Source: Magnetospirillum sp.
Lineage (GTDB): Bacteria; Pseudomonadota; Alphaproteobacteria; CACIAM-22H2
Length of the DNA stretch: 64,000 nucleotides
Direction of reading: 5' to 3'
Assembly (NCBI GenBank): GCA_027532905.1
Contig: JAPZUA010000001.1
Span: 62,001-126,000 of the forward strand
Below, piece by piece: positions 56,592-64,000 of the stretch (position 1 is the first letter of the stretch; each line of letters begins with the position of its first letter). Made by a program: the position numbers and the translations under genes. Under the pieces are notes generated by a model. It made no database searches and was not told the DNA's origin. It worked only from the letters and a program-made list of their open reading frames with translations.

Positions 56592-57578
56592 TCAGGCGCG
56601 CGCGGCTGGTGCGTCGTCGCGGCGGTAGTTTTCGATCATTTCGTCGATCGAGGCGTCGGCCGCAAAGCCCATCGCCACGGCGCGCTTGGCCGCCATGCGC
56701 GCAGGCCAACCGGCGACGATCTTGGCGATCGCCGGATCGTGTTTCCAGTCGATCAGCGCGTAGGCCGCTTCGCCCGCTGCACGGCGCAGGCCTTCGGCCA
56801 TCTCGCGCACCGTGATGTCGAGCGAGGGCAGCAGCAGCGTGCGGTTCCAGCCCCAATCGGCGTCGGCAAGATCGTGCGCGCGGATAAATGCGTCGATGCA
56901 GCGGCGCGGGCTCAAAAGCGGCATCCAGGTTTCGGGATCGACCGGGCACACGGCGCGTTCGCCCGCAAGCGGCTCGCGCAGGATCGACGACGCAAAGGTC
57001 GAGGCCGCAAGATTGGGCTTGCCCGGCCGCACGACGATGGTCGGCAGGCGCAGGCTGCGCCCATCCACATAGCCTTTGCGCGCATAGTCGGCGACCAGCA
57101 ATTCGCCGATCGCCTTCTGCGTGCCGTAGGAGGTCTGCGGCGTGATGCGGAAATCGTCCGGGATAACCGGCGGCAGCCCGCCGCCGTAGCAGGCGAGCGA
57201 CGAGGCGAAGACGAGTTTGATCGGCTGCTTCAGGCGGCGCGCCGCTTCCAGCACTTCGCGCGTGCCGTCGAGATTGACGCGGTAGCCCAAATCGAAATCG
57301 CGCTCGGCGCCCGAACTCACCACGCCAGCCAGGTGGAAGATCGCACCCGTATCGGGGGCGATCAGCCTGTCGATGGTGGCCGGATCGTCGACGTCGCCCA
57401 ACTGCACGTCGATGCGCGGATCGGCCGGGATGCCGGGGGCTTCGGCGATGTCGAACAGCACGATCTTGGAGATTTCGCGCGGCTTGCCGCTGCGGTCGAC
57501 GAGCGTGCCGCGTTTCAGCAATTCGCCCGCAAGCTTTTTGCCGAGCATGCCCGTGCCGCCCGTGATGACTACGCGCAT
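56592..57578 (-). CDS. NAD-dependent epimerase/dehydratase, DenD-like
   Basis: 328 aa from ATG 57578 (MRVVITGGTGMLGKKL). Extended SDR fold with GGTGMLG cofactor motif and catalytic SYGTQK. The pattern IFHLAGVVSSGAERDFDLGYRVNLDG, cited in part, and SFASSLACYGG-type segment (VFASSLACYGGGLPPVIPDD) fit D-erythronate dehydrogenase (DenD), which oxidises a C4 sugar acid to the 2-keto form. The partner kinase and isomerase of the erythronate pathway are not nearby. Confidence 0.82.
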   Translation of the reverse strand: MRVVITGGTGMLGKKLAGELLKRGTLVDRSGKPREISKIVLFDIAEAPGIPADPRIDVQLGDVDDPATIDRLIAPDTGAIFHLAGVVSSGAERDFDLGYRVNLDGTREVLEAARRLKQPIKLVFASSLACYGGGLPPVIPDDFRITPQTSYGTQKAIGELLVADYARKGYVDGRSLRLPTIVVRPGKPNLAASTFASSILREPLAGERAVCPVDPETWMPLLSPRRCIDAFIRAHDLADADWGWNRTLLLPSLDITVREMAEGLRRAAGEAAYALIDWKHDPAIAKIVAGWPARMAAKRAVAMGFAADASIDEMIENYRRDDAPAARA

Positions 57579-57603
57579 CGTCGATCCCCCCCCCTCGTTT
57601 TTA

Positions 57604-58650
57604 TCAATGGCCGTTTTTGGCGTTTTCGTCCGGCGGCAAAGCGCCTTGCGCAAACAAATGCCGATTCACGCAATTGCGCAATCGATTTTCCTTGAGATAG
57701 TCGCGGATCGTCGCCGCCGCCTTGTAGCGCAGATCGCGCCAGCTCTCGGGGCTGTAGAAGGCGGCATGCGGGCTCAAGATCAATCGCCCCGCGAGCCACG
57801 ACGGCGGCAGCCGATAGGCTGCGACCAGCGGATCGTCGGGATCGGGCGGTTCTTGCGGCAATACGTCGAGCCCTGCCCCGCCGACCTGGCCCTTCTCGAT
57901 CGCGGCCAGCAAGGCGGTCGTATCGACGATGGGCCCGCGCGCGGTGTTGACGACGATCGTCCCCGGCTTCAGGCGCTCGAACGCGCCGTGGCCGAATAGG
58001 CCGTGCGTGTCGCTGGTCAAAGGGCAATGGATCGACACGATGTCGGTTTCGGCCAGCATCTCGAACAAAGTTTCGAAGCGGCGATAGGGCAACGCGGCGG
58101 CGCTTGCGTCGCGCAGCAGCGGATCGTGGTAGACCACATCAAAGCCGAAGGCGGCAGCACGCGATGCAGCCGCACGCCCGATGCGCCCCATGCCGACGAT
58201 GCCGAAGACCTGGCCGCTCAAGCGGCGCATCAAGGGGGGTGCATCCCAGCGCCAGCCCGCCTGCGGATCTAGGCTCAGCATCTCGGCGTAGGTGCCAAGC
58301 CCGCGCCGCAGCGACAGCACCATGGCAAGCGCATGGTTCGCGACTTCTTCGGTGCCGTAGTCGGGCGTATTGCACACGACGATGCCGCGCTCGGCGCAGG
58401 CTTCGAGATCGACGCGGTCGAAGCCCACGCCGTGGCGCACGACGATGCGCGAGCGCACGAGCTTGTCGGCGACGGCGCGGTCGATCGGCATGTCCTGCCA
58501 CAGCAGCACGCCGTCGGCGCGCGCCCACGAACTGTCGGGGATCTGCAAGGGATCGCGCGCGCGATGCACGAAGAATTCGGCGTCGGGCAGCGCTTGCGCC
58601 TCGATGTCGGGCAAGCCCGGATATTGCGCATCGGGGATGAGGATGCGCAT
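57604..58650 (-). CDS. D-isomer-specific 2-hydroxyacid dehydrogenase
   Basis: 348 aa, C-terminal-binding-protein-like subgroup. NAD motif GIVGMGRIGRAAASRAAAFGF, catalytic Arg in VVNTARGPIVDT, Glu in PQEPPDPDDP, and the His in LILSPHAAFYSPES are all present. Reduces a 2-keto acid or oxidises a D-2-hydroxyacid. Placed between the DenD-like and kinase genes on the same strand. Confidence 0.9.
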   Translation of the reverse strand: MRILIPDAQYPGLPDIEAQALPDAEFFVHRARDPLQIPDSSWARADGVLLWQDMPIDRAVADKLVRSRIVVRHGVGFDRVDLEACAERGIVVCNTPDYGTEEVANHALAMVLSLRRGLGTYAEMLSLDPQAGWRWDAPPLMRRLSGQVFGIVGMGRIGRAAASRAAAFGFDVVYHDPLLRDASAAALPYRRFETLFEMLAETDIVSIHCPLTSDTHGLFGHGAFERLKPGTIVVNTARGPIVDTTALLAAIEKGQVGGAGLDVLPQEPPDPDDPLVAAYRLPPSWLAGRLILSPHAAFYSPESWRDLRYKAAATIRDYLKENRLRNCVNRHLFAQGALPPDENAKNGH

Positions 58651-58658
58651 CGCGTGCG

Positions 58659-59549
58659 TCAGCCGAACAAACCGGCTTCACGCGCGACGCGGGCGAGGCC
58701 CGCTGCCGCCGCATCGTCGCCTACCACGGTTGCTGCCGTGATGCCGGCCACATTGAGCGCGATCGCGTAATGCTGCGCCAGCGGCATGCTGCCGATCACG
58801 GTCACGCTTGCGGGTGCAAACTGCGCTTTGGCGGCGGCGATTTCTTCGCCGATCAAAACGCCCGACAGGAAGCTTGGTGCTGCGTCGCGCCCCAGCCCTT
58901 CGAGCAGGCCTGCCGTGCGCACGGTGAAGAGATGGTGCAGCAGCCCGCCCGGCGCTTGCGCACGCACAAGACCGCGCGCGAAGGCGGCCGCGTCGTGCGG
59001 CGCTTCGTTCATCAAACGGCCGAGGATCGAATGGCGGCGCATGACGGCGAATACTTCGCCGGTCATGAAAGTGGCGAAGCGCACGACCTTGCCGCCCGCA
59101 ATGACGGCCCATTTGGAATGGGTGCCAGGCAGGCAAACGACGCCGTCTGCGATCCCACTGCCGAAAATCTGCGTCTCTTCGCCGCGCATCACGTCGGGGC
59201 CGGCCGGCCCCACGCCGTGCAGGCCCGGCACGATGAAAATGCGCCGATGCGGATCGGGCACGGGTGCGAGCTTGCCCGCGAAGTCGGCGGGGGATGCCGG
59301 GATCGGCAGATAGGGTGCCTCGACCCAGCCTTGCGCCGAGCCGATCATGCCGGACATCAGCGCGGGCGGAGCACCCGGTGCGTCGATCCAGTCGCCCGCC
59401 AACTTGGTGAGCGCTGCCGAAAAATCGCCGTTGCGCACCGCAAGGATTCCGGGGCCGTCGGTTCGGCGTTCGAGCACAGCGCCGCTGTCGTCGATGCGGT
59501 AAGCGCGGCAGTTGCTGGTACCCCAGTCGATTCCGACAAACGCAGCCAT
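58659..59549 (-). CDS. 2-dehydro-3-deoxygalactonokinase-like protein
   Basis: 296 aa from ATG 59549 (MAAFVGIDWGTSNCRAYRID). The GTSNCRAY phosphate motif, SGMIGSAQGWVEAPYLPIPA and CLPGTHSKWAVI are characteristic of DgoK, which phosphorylates 2-keto-3-deoxy-D-galactonate. The usual aldolase DgoA is not present. It lies 11 bp after the aminotransferase gene and 8 bp before the dehydrogenase gene. Confidence 0.88.
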   Translation of the reverse strand: MAAFVGIDWGTSNCRAYRIDDSGAVLERRTDGPGILAVRNGDFSAALTKLAGDWIDAPGAPPALMSGMIGSAQGWVEAPYLPIPASPADFAGKLAPVPDPHRRIFIVPGLHGVGPAGPDVMRGEETQIFGSGIADGVVCLPGTHSKWAVIAGGKVVRFATFMTGEVFAVMRRHSILGRLMNEAPHDAAAFARGLVRAQAPGGLLHHLFTVRTAGLLEGLGRDAAPSFLSGVLIGEEIAAAKAQFAPASVTVIGSMPLAQHYAIALNVAGITAATVVGDDAAAAGLARVAREAGLFG

Positions 59550-59560
59550 CGCCGTTTCCC

Positions 59561-60718
59561 TTACCGCAGCAGCGGTTCGATGCGGTCGAGCGCTTCGCTG
59601 AGGCGCGCGGGATCGGTCGCAAAACACAGCCGCACGAAGCCCTCGCCCTCGGGCCCGAACGCACGGCCCGGTGCGAGCCCCACATTGGCCTCGCGGACGA
59701 ATTTTTTGCACATCGCGACCGAGTCCGACATGCCGTCCACCGCGAAAAAGGCATAGAACGCCGCTTGCGGGCGCGTGAGCCGCACCCGGCCCATCGCCGA
59801 AAGGCGCTGGAAAGCGATGTCACGCGCTTGGGCGTATTCGGCGCGGATCGTGCGCACGAAATCTTCCTGCTGCAATGCGACCACGCCCGCGCGCTGCACG
59901 AAGGTGGTGGCCCCCGACGTATTGAATTCGACGATCTTGCCGAGCGTGTCGACGACGGCCTTCGGCGCCACGAGCCAGCCCAGGCGCCAGCCGGTCATGC
60001 ACCAGCCCTTCGAGAAGGAATTGACGATCATCACCGGATCGTCGGGGCCGGCGAAATCGAGCAACGACGGCGATCTTTCAGCGTCGTAGACGATACGTTC
60101 GTAGACGTCGTCGCCGATCGCCCAGATGCCGCGCTTGCGGCAGAATTCAACGACGGCTTTAAGTTCCTCCGGCGTGGCCAGCCAGCCCGTCGGGTTGCCC
60201 GGCGAATTCAGGAAGATCGCCTTGGTGCGCGCGTCGCACGCGGCGAAAAGCCGCTCAAGATCGAGCGACCAGCCGCGCGGTCCCAAAGCAAGCGGCACAC
60301 GGCGCACTTCGCCGTTCAGATGCTGCACCATGTCGGCCGCGTTGGGCCACAGAGGTACAGCAAACACGACATTGTCGCCCGGATCGACGATGAGCTGCAT
60401 CGCCATCTGGATCGCCGAATTGCCCGAGGCGGTCACGCAGATGCGGTCGGCATCCACGTCGACGCCGCGCAGGCGGCGCACATAGTCGGCGATCGCCGTG
60501 CGCAGTTCGGGCCGGCCGAGGCTCGAGGCGTAGAATTGGTAGCCGTCGTCGATCGCCTTGTGCGCTTCGGCCACGACCGCAGCCGGTGCCGTGCGGCTGC
60601 CCTCGCCGAACCAAAGCGGGATGAGGCCGGGCTTTTCCATCGCGTCTTTGGAGACTTCGCGGATCAGGGAACCGAGCAGATTCTTGGATTTTTCGCGCAA
60701 GGCGAGCGGGGCGATCAT
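59561..60718 (-). CDS. Class I/II PLP-dependent aminotransferase
   Basis: 385 aa. PLP lysine in SFSKGWCMTGWRLGW, NSPGNPTGW, the DDVYERIVYD segment and the substrate-binding Arg in FVRLCFATDP mark an aspartate/alanine-type aminotransferase. GEGSRTAPAAVVAEAHKAID at the N-terminus suggests a broad group rather than AspC itself. Substrate unknown. First gene of the run toward the kinase and dehydrogenases. Confidence 0.9.
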   Translation of the reverse strand: MIAPLALREKSKNLLGSLIREVSKDAMEKPGLIPLWFGEGSRTAPAAVVAEAHKAIDDGYQFYASSLGRPELRTAIADYVRRLRGVDVDADRICVTASGNSAIQMAMQLIVDPGDNVVFAVPLWPNAADMVQHLNGEVRRVPLALGPRGWSLDLERLFAACDARTKAIFLNSPGNPTGWLATPEELKAVVEFCRKRGIWAIGDDVYERIVYDAERSPSLLDFAGPDDPVMIVNSFSKGWCMTGWRLGWLVAPKAVVDTLGKIVEFNTSGATTFVQRAGVVALQQEDFVRTIRAEYAQARDIAFQRLSAMGRVRLTRPQAAFYAFFAVDGMSDSVAMCKKFVREANVGLAPGRAFGPEGEGFVRLCFATDPARLSEALDRIEPLLR

Positions 60719-60792
60719 GGTGTCTCCGAAATGCGACGGCGGCGGCGGTAGCGTTTATAGGGGCAAAATTCGGGTCCGGCTAGATGGCGGCA

Positions 60793-61245
60793 CTAGACGG
60801 GCGTGTCGCGCGCCGCGCCCTCGGAGGTTTCGCTGCCGGGGCGGTATTTGTACACACCCGTCCCCGTCGAGACCAAGCGACCGCCCGCATCGCGAATCTC
60901 GATCGTGGCGAAGAAAATCGACTTGCCGCCTTGGTTGGCGATCCCCCGCGCTACCAGCCGGTCGCCCATCTTGGCGACCGACACGAACTGCGTGTTCAAC
61001 GACAGCGTGGACGCGCGCCGGATGCGGTTCGGATGCGGGCACCAGCAGCCTGCAAATCCGCCCGCCGCATCGGCCAAAGTCGCGATCACGCCGCCATGCG
61101 CCACGCCCGAGCGGTTGCGGTGGCGCGTGTCGATTTCAAGCGCCAATTCGACGTAGAATTCGCGCCATACGATCGGCGCATAGCCGACGAGATCGCGAAA
61201 TGCGCTGTGGTCGTCGTTCCACATCCAGTCTGGGACATCGCTCAT
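60793..61245 (-). CDS. PaaI-type thioesterase (hotdog fold)
   Basis: 150 aa. RSGVAHGGVIATLADAAGGFAG carries the hotdog-fold HGG active-site loop, followed by TLSLNTQFVSVAKMGDRLVA. Hydrolyses an acyl-CoA or aryl-CoA thioester. Upstream of the aminotransferase gene on the same strand with a 74-bp gap; link to that pathway is not shown. Confidence 0.85.
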   Translation of the reverse strand: MSDVPDWMWNDDHSAFRDLVGYAPIVWREFYVELALEIDTRHRNRSGVAHGGVIATLADAAGGFAGCWCPHPNRIRRASTLSLNTQFVSVAKMGDRLVARGIANQGGKSIFFATIEIRDAGGRLVSTGTGVYKYRPGSETSEGAARDTPV

Positions 61246-61355
61246 GGCTCCACCCTAGCCGCACAGGCCCAGCTTCGTCCATTGACGCAAGTGCCGCCGG
61301 GCCTTTAACTGCGTTTGGGCAGGAAACGATATTCGACTCCGAGGGTGCAAAAAAG

Positions 61356-63044
61356 ATGGCATTGCGCGCGCGTACCGGCGGCCGGATTCTGGTCGACCAA
61401 TTGCTGCTGCACGGCACCGACATGGCCTTCTGCGTCCCCGGCGAAAGCTATCTCGACGTGCTCGACGCACTGCACGACAGCCGCCAGGTCAAGCTCGTGA
61501 ATGCGCGCCACGAGGCGGGGGCCGCCAACATGGCCGACGCCTACGGCAAGCTCACCGGGCGGCCGGGCATAGCGCTTGTCACGCGCGGGCCGGGGGCGTG
61601 CCATGCGGCTGTGGGTGTGCACACAGCCTATCAGGACTCCACCCCGCTCATTCTGCTCGTAGGCCAGGTCGGGCGCGATGCGACCGACCGCGAGGCGTTC
61701 CAGGAGATCGACTATCGCCAGATGTTCGGGCCGGTCGCCAAATGGGCGGCCCAGATCGACCGCACCGACCGCATTCCGGAATACATGGCGCGCGCCTTCC
61801 ACGTTGCGACCTCGGGCCGCCCCGGCCCCGTGGTGCTGGCGTTGCCCGAAGACATGCTGACCGAAACCGCGACGGTCGCAGACGCAGCACCCTATCGCGC
61901 GGTGCAGGCCGCCCCCGATGCCGCCGCCATCGACCGCGTGCGCGCGTTGCTGGCTGAAGCCAAGCGCCCGCTGATGATCGTCGGCGGCTCGTGCTGGAGC
62001 GATGCGGGCAGTCTCGCCTTGCAGAAATTCGCCGAGGCCAATGCGCTGCCCGTCGCGGTCAGTTTCCGGCGCATGGATGCGTTCGCCAATGACTCGGCAT
62101 GTTACGCGGGCGAATTCGGCACGGTCACGTCGCCGGCACTCCTCGCGCGCGCCAAAGAGGCCGATCTGCTGCTCGTGGTCGGGGCACGCCTGGGCGAGAT
62201 GACGACGCAGGGCTATTCGATGATCGAGCCGCCCCGCACGCGCGCGAAGCTCATCCATATCCACCCGTCGGCCGAAGAGACGGGCCGCGTCTTCAATGCC
62301 GACCTCGCCGTGCAGGCGAGCGGCAGTGCGTTTGCGCTGGCAGCACAAGCAATGAAGCCGATCGCCGACCCGGGATGGCGCGACTGGACGCGCCAAGCCA
62401 ATGCGGACTGGCGCGCTACGCTGGAGCCGACACCCTACAACGGCGCGCTCGACATGGGCCGTGCGATGCGCGCCCTCGCCGCCGAATTGCCGGCAGCATT
62501 CACCGTCACGGTCGATGCCGGCAACCATACGGGCTGGCCGCAGCGCTATCTGCCGTTCAAGCGCCCGGCGCGCCTCGTGGGGCCGACATCGGGGGCGATG
62601 GGCTATTCCGTGCCGGCGGCAGTCGCGGCCTCGCTCGTCGATCCGGACCGCATCGTTATTGCGTGCGTGGGCGATGGCGGCTTCATGATGGCGGGCCAGG
62701 AGATCGCGACCGCGCGCCAGCACGGCGGCACCCCCATCGTGCTCGTGTTCAACAACCGCACCTACGGCACCATCCGCATGCACCAGGAGCGCGAGCATCC
62801 GGGCCGCGTCGTCGGTACCGACCTCGTGAATCCGGATTTCGCGGCGTTTGCAAAAGCGCTGGGCTGCTTCGGCGCAACGGTCGAGACGACCGATGCGTTC
62901 CTGCCGGCCTTTCGCGCGGCCGTCGCGTCCAAACTGCCCGCCGTGATCGAACTCAAGACCGATCCCGAAATGATCACGACGCGCACCACCATCACCGCCA
63001 TCCGCGAAGCCGCCTTGAAGCGCCAAGCCGCCGGAAAGACCTGA
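61356..63044 (+). CDS. Thiamine pyrophosphate enzyme (acetolactate synthase-like)
   Basis: 562 aa with three domains. The activating glutamate E53 is in [20 protein letters not shown]; the central domain follows near residue 190; the TPP motif GDG (about 439) to NN (about 466) is [11 protein letters not shown]...FNNRTYG. Fits acetolactate synthase-like or 2-hydroxyacyl-CoA/oxalyl-CoA lyase-like enzymes; CoA-binding residues cannot be judged by eye. ATG 61356 is chosen for normal length. The stop is 1 bp before the formate-tetrahydrofolate ligase gene, so a product feeding one-carbon metabolism is conceivable. Confidence 0.87.
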   Translation: MALRARTGGRILVDQLLLHGTDMAFCVPGESYLDVLDALHDSRQVKLVNARHEAGAANMADAYGKLTGRPGIALVTRGPGACHAAVGVHTAYQDSTPLILLVGQVGRDATDREAFQEIDYRQMFGPVAKWAAQIDRTDRIPEYMARAFHVATSGRPGPVVLALPEDMLTETATVADAAPYRAVQAAPDAAAIDRVRALLAEAKRPLMIVGGSCWSDAGSLALQKFAEANALPVAVSFRRMDAFANDSACYAGEFGTVTSPALLARAKEADLLLVVGARLGEMTTQGYSMIEPPRTRAKLIHIHPSAEETGRVFNADLAVQASGSAFALAAQAMKPIADPGWRDWTRQANADWRATLEPTPYNGALDMGRAMRALAAELPAAFTVTVDAGNHTGWPQRYLPFKRPARLVGPTSGAMGYSVPAAVAASLVDPDRIVIACVGDGGFMMAGQEIATARQHGGTPIVLVFNNRTYGTIRMHQEREHPGRVVGTDLVNPDFAAFAKALGCFGATVETTDAFLPAFRAAVASKLPAVIELKTDPEMITTRTTITAIREAALKRQAAGKT

Positions 63045-63045
63045 C

Positions 63046-64000
63046 ATGTCCGACATTGAAATCGCCCGCAAGGCAACGCTTGCACCTTTGGCTTCGGTTG
63101 CCGGGAAACTTGGCATCCCGGAAGCAGCACTCGAATTCTACGGCAAGAGCAAAGCCAAGATCGATCCGGCCGCCCTGCCGAAGCCGCGCAAAGCCGGCAA
63201 GCTCATCCTCGTGACGGCCATCAACCCGACCAAAGCGGGCGAAGGCAAGACGACGACGACGATCGGCCTTGGCGACGCGCTGAACCGCATCGGCAAGCGC
63301 ACGGCAATCTGCCTGCGCGAACCGTCGCTGGGACCGTGCTTCGGCCAAAAGGGCGGGGCCACCGGCGGCGGCCACGCGCAGATCGTGCCGATGGCCGACA
63401 TCAACCTGCATTTCACCGGCGACATCCACGCGATCGGCACCGCGCACAATCTGCTGGCCGCCCTCGTCGACAACCATGTCTATTGGGCGAAGACGCCTGC
63501 GGTCGATCCCAAGCGCATCACGTGGCCGCGCGTGATGGACATGAACGACCGCGCTTTGCGCGATCTCGTTGCGGGCTTGGGTGCCGGCAACGGGGCGGCG
63601 CGCCAGACGCGTTTCGACATCACCACGGCGTCCGAAGTGATGGCGATCCTGTGCCTGGCGTCGGACGCGCACGATCTCGAGAAGCGGCTGGCGCGCATCG
63701 TGGTTGCCGACAACAAAGACGGCAGCTTCGTGACGGCGGCCGATCTCAAAGCCTCGGGGGCGATGGCGGCCCTCCTCAAAGAAGCGATCAAGCCCAATCT
63801 CGTGCAAACGCTCGAGAACAATCCCGTGTTCGTGCATGGCGGGCCGTTCGCGAACATTGCGCACGGCTGCAACTCTGCCATCGCGACCAAGATGGCGCTG
63901 GGCCTTGCCGACTACACGGTCACCGAAGCGGGCTTCGGCGCCGATCTCGGGGCCGAGAAATTCCTCGACATCAAATGCCGCCAGGCGGGCCTTGCGCCCG
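63046..64000 (+). CDS. fhs: Formate-tetrahydrofolate ligase (partial)
   Basis: N-terminal 318 codons; the gene leaves the window at the right edge (full length about 555 aa). Ligates formate to tetrahydrofolate with ATP. The P-loop [19 protein letters not shown] (61-79), [31 protein letters not shown] and [18 protein letters not shown] are FTHFS signatures. ATG 63046 follows the TPP-enzyme stop by 1 bp. Confidence 0.97.
   Translation, partial: MSDIEIARKATLAPLASVAGKLGIPEAALEFYGKSKAKIDPAALPKPRKAGKLILVTAINPTKAGEGKTTTTIGLGDALNRIGKRTAICLREPSLGPCFGQKGGATGGGHAQIVPMADINLHFTGDIHAIGTAHNLLAALVDNHVYWAKTPAVDPKRITWPRVMDMNDRALRDLVAGLGAGNGAARQTRFDITTASEVMAILCLASDAHDLEKRLARIVVADNKDGSFVTAADLKASGAMAALLKEAIKPNLVQTLENNPVFVHGGPFANIAHGCNSAIATKMALGLADYTVTEAGFGADLGAEKFLDIKCRQAGLAP

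Noticed and set aside
61305-63116. 603-aa open frame antisense to the TPP-enzyme gene
   Set aside because: Low-complexity Arg/Gly/His composition and no domain; the sense strand encodes a complete enzyme.

Overview
The window is high-GC chromosomal DNA from an alphaproteobacterium, most likely of the Rhodospirillales or a close order. Evidence: the infA-maf-RNase G-yacG-tRNA-Phe block next to hisD/hisG/murA, UPF0262 and DUF2948 genes; a DUF2336 protein; a pst-phoU-phoB operon with large PstC/PstA proteins; short-form HisG; and an alphaproteobacterial type RpoH. Genes are tightly packed, with many 4-bp start/stop overlaps. No rRNA, CRISPR array, transposase or prophage genes were seen.

Layout. 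1-1721: end of an oligopeptide ABC ATPase gene, converging on an amidase. 1781-7932: phosphate operon pstSCAB-phoU-phoB (minus strand) behind a clear Pho box. 7975-13342: branched-chain amino acid ABC operon livHMGF, a small membrane protein and livK. 13528-16081: an orphan NtrC-type regulator that has lost the sigma54-contact motif, then rpoH. 16082-18347: repeat-rich intergenic DNA, an aldo/keto reductase and an orphan fliG. 18550-19979: a small AT-rich island bounded by a 9-bp copy of the tRNA-Phe end and carrying one membrane protein gene. 19974-27752: the conserved housekeeping block (tRNA-Phe, tfoX-like, yacG, RNase G, maf, infA, a phosphatase, UPF0262, hisD, hisG, DUF2948, murA). 27837-32577: DMT transporter, DUF924, persulfide-dioxygenase-like hydrolase, a small exported protein, alkyl-base DNA glycosylase, DUF2336.

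32630-37270: a soeABC-type molybdoenzyme operon (cytoplasmic sulfite dehydrogenase type) with a strong promoter. 37275-39819: amidohydrolase plus an orphan NitT/TauT-type binding protein. 39900-41808: leuA behind a candidate leaderless leader-peptide attenuator. 42146-44524: tRNA-Thr, a LysE exporter, hisS and a tiny Gly/Pro-rich exported peptide. 44554-48370: FAD oxidase, UxaA-type dehydratase and ureohydrolase in a row, possibly one catabolic route. 48358-50998: MipA/OmpV, a DoxX-like protein and OpgC. 50995-60718: a long minus-strand array of sugar-acid type enzymes (aminotransferase, DgoK-like kinase, 2-hydroxyacid dehydrogenase, DenD-like dehydrogenase, SDR) followed, after a large AT-rich palindrome, by a peptide-type ABC transporter with a fused two-domain ATPase. 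60793-64000: PaaI thioesterase, a TPP enzyme and the start of formate-tetrahydrofolate ligase.

The most unusual items are the NtrC-like regulator without GAFTGA or the Walker B aspartate, the leuA leader, the dppA-proximal palindrome, the 11-bp phased repeat array downstream of rpoH, and the tRNA-Phe-linked mini-island. Functions are assigned from recognisable motifs only; no database search was run.
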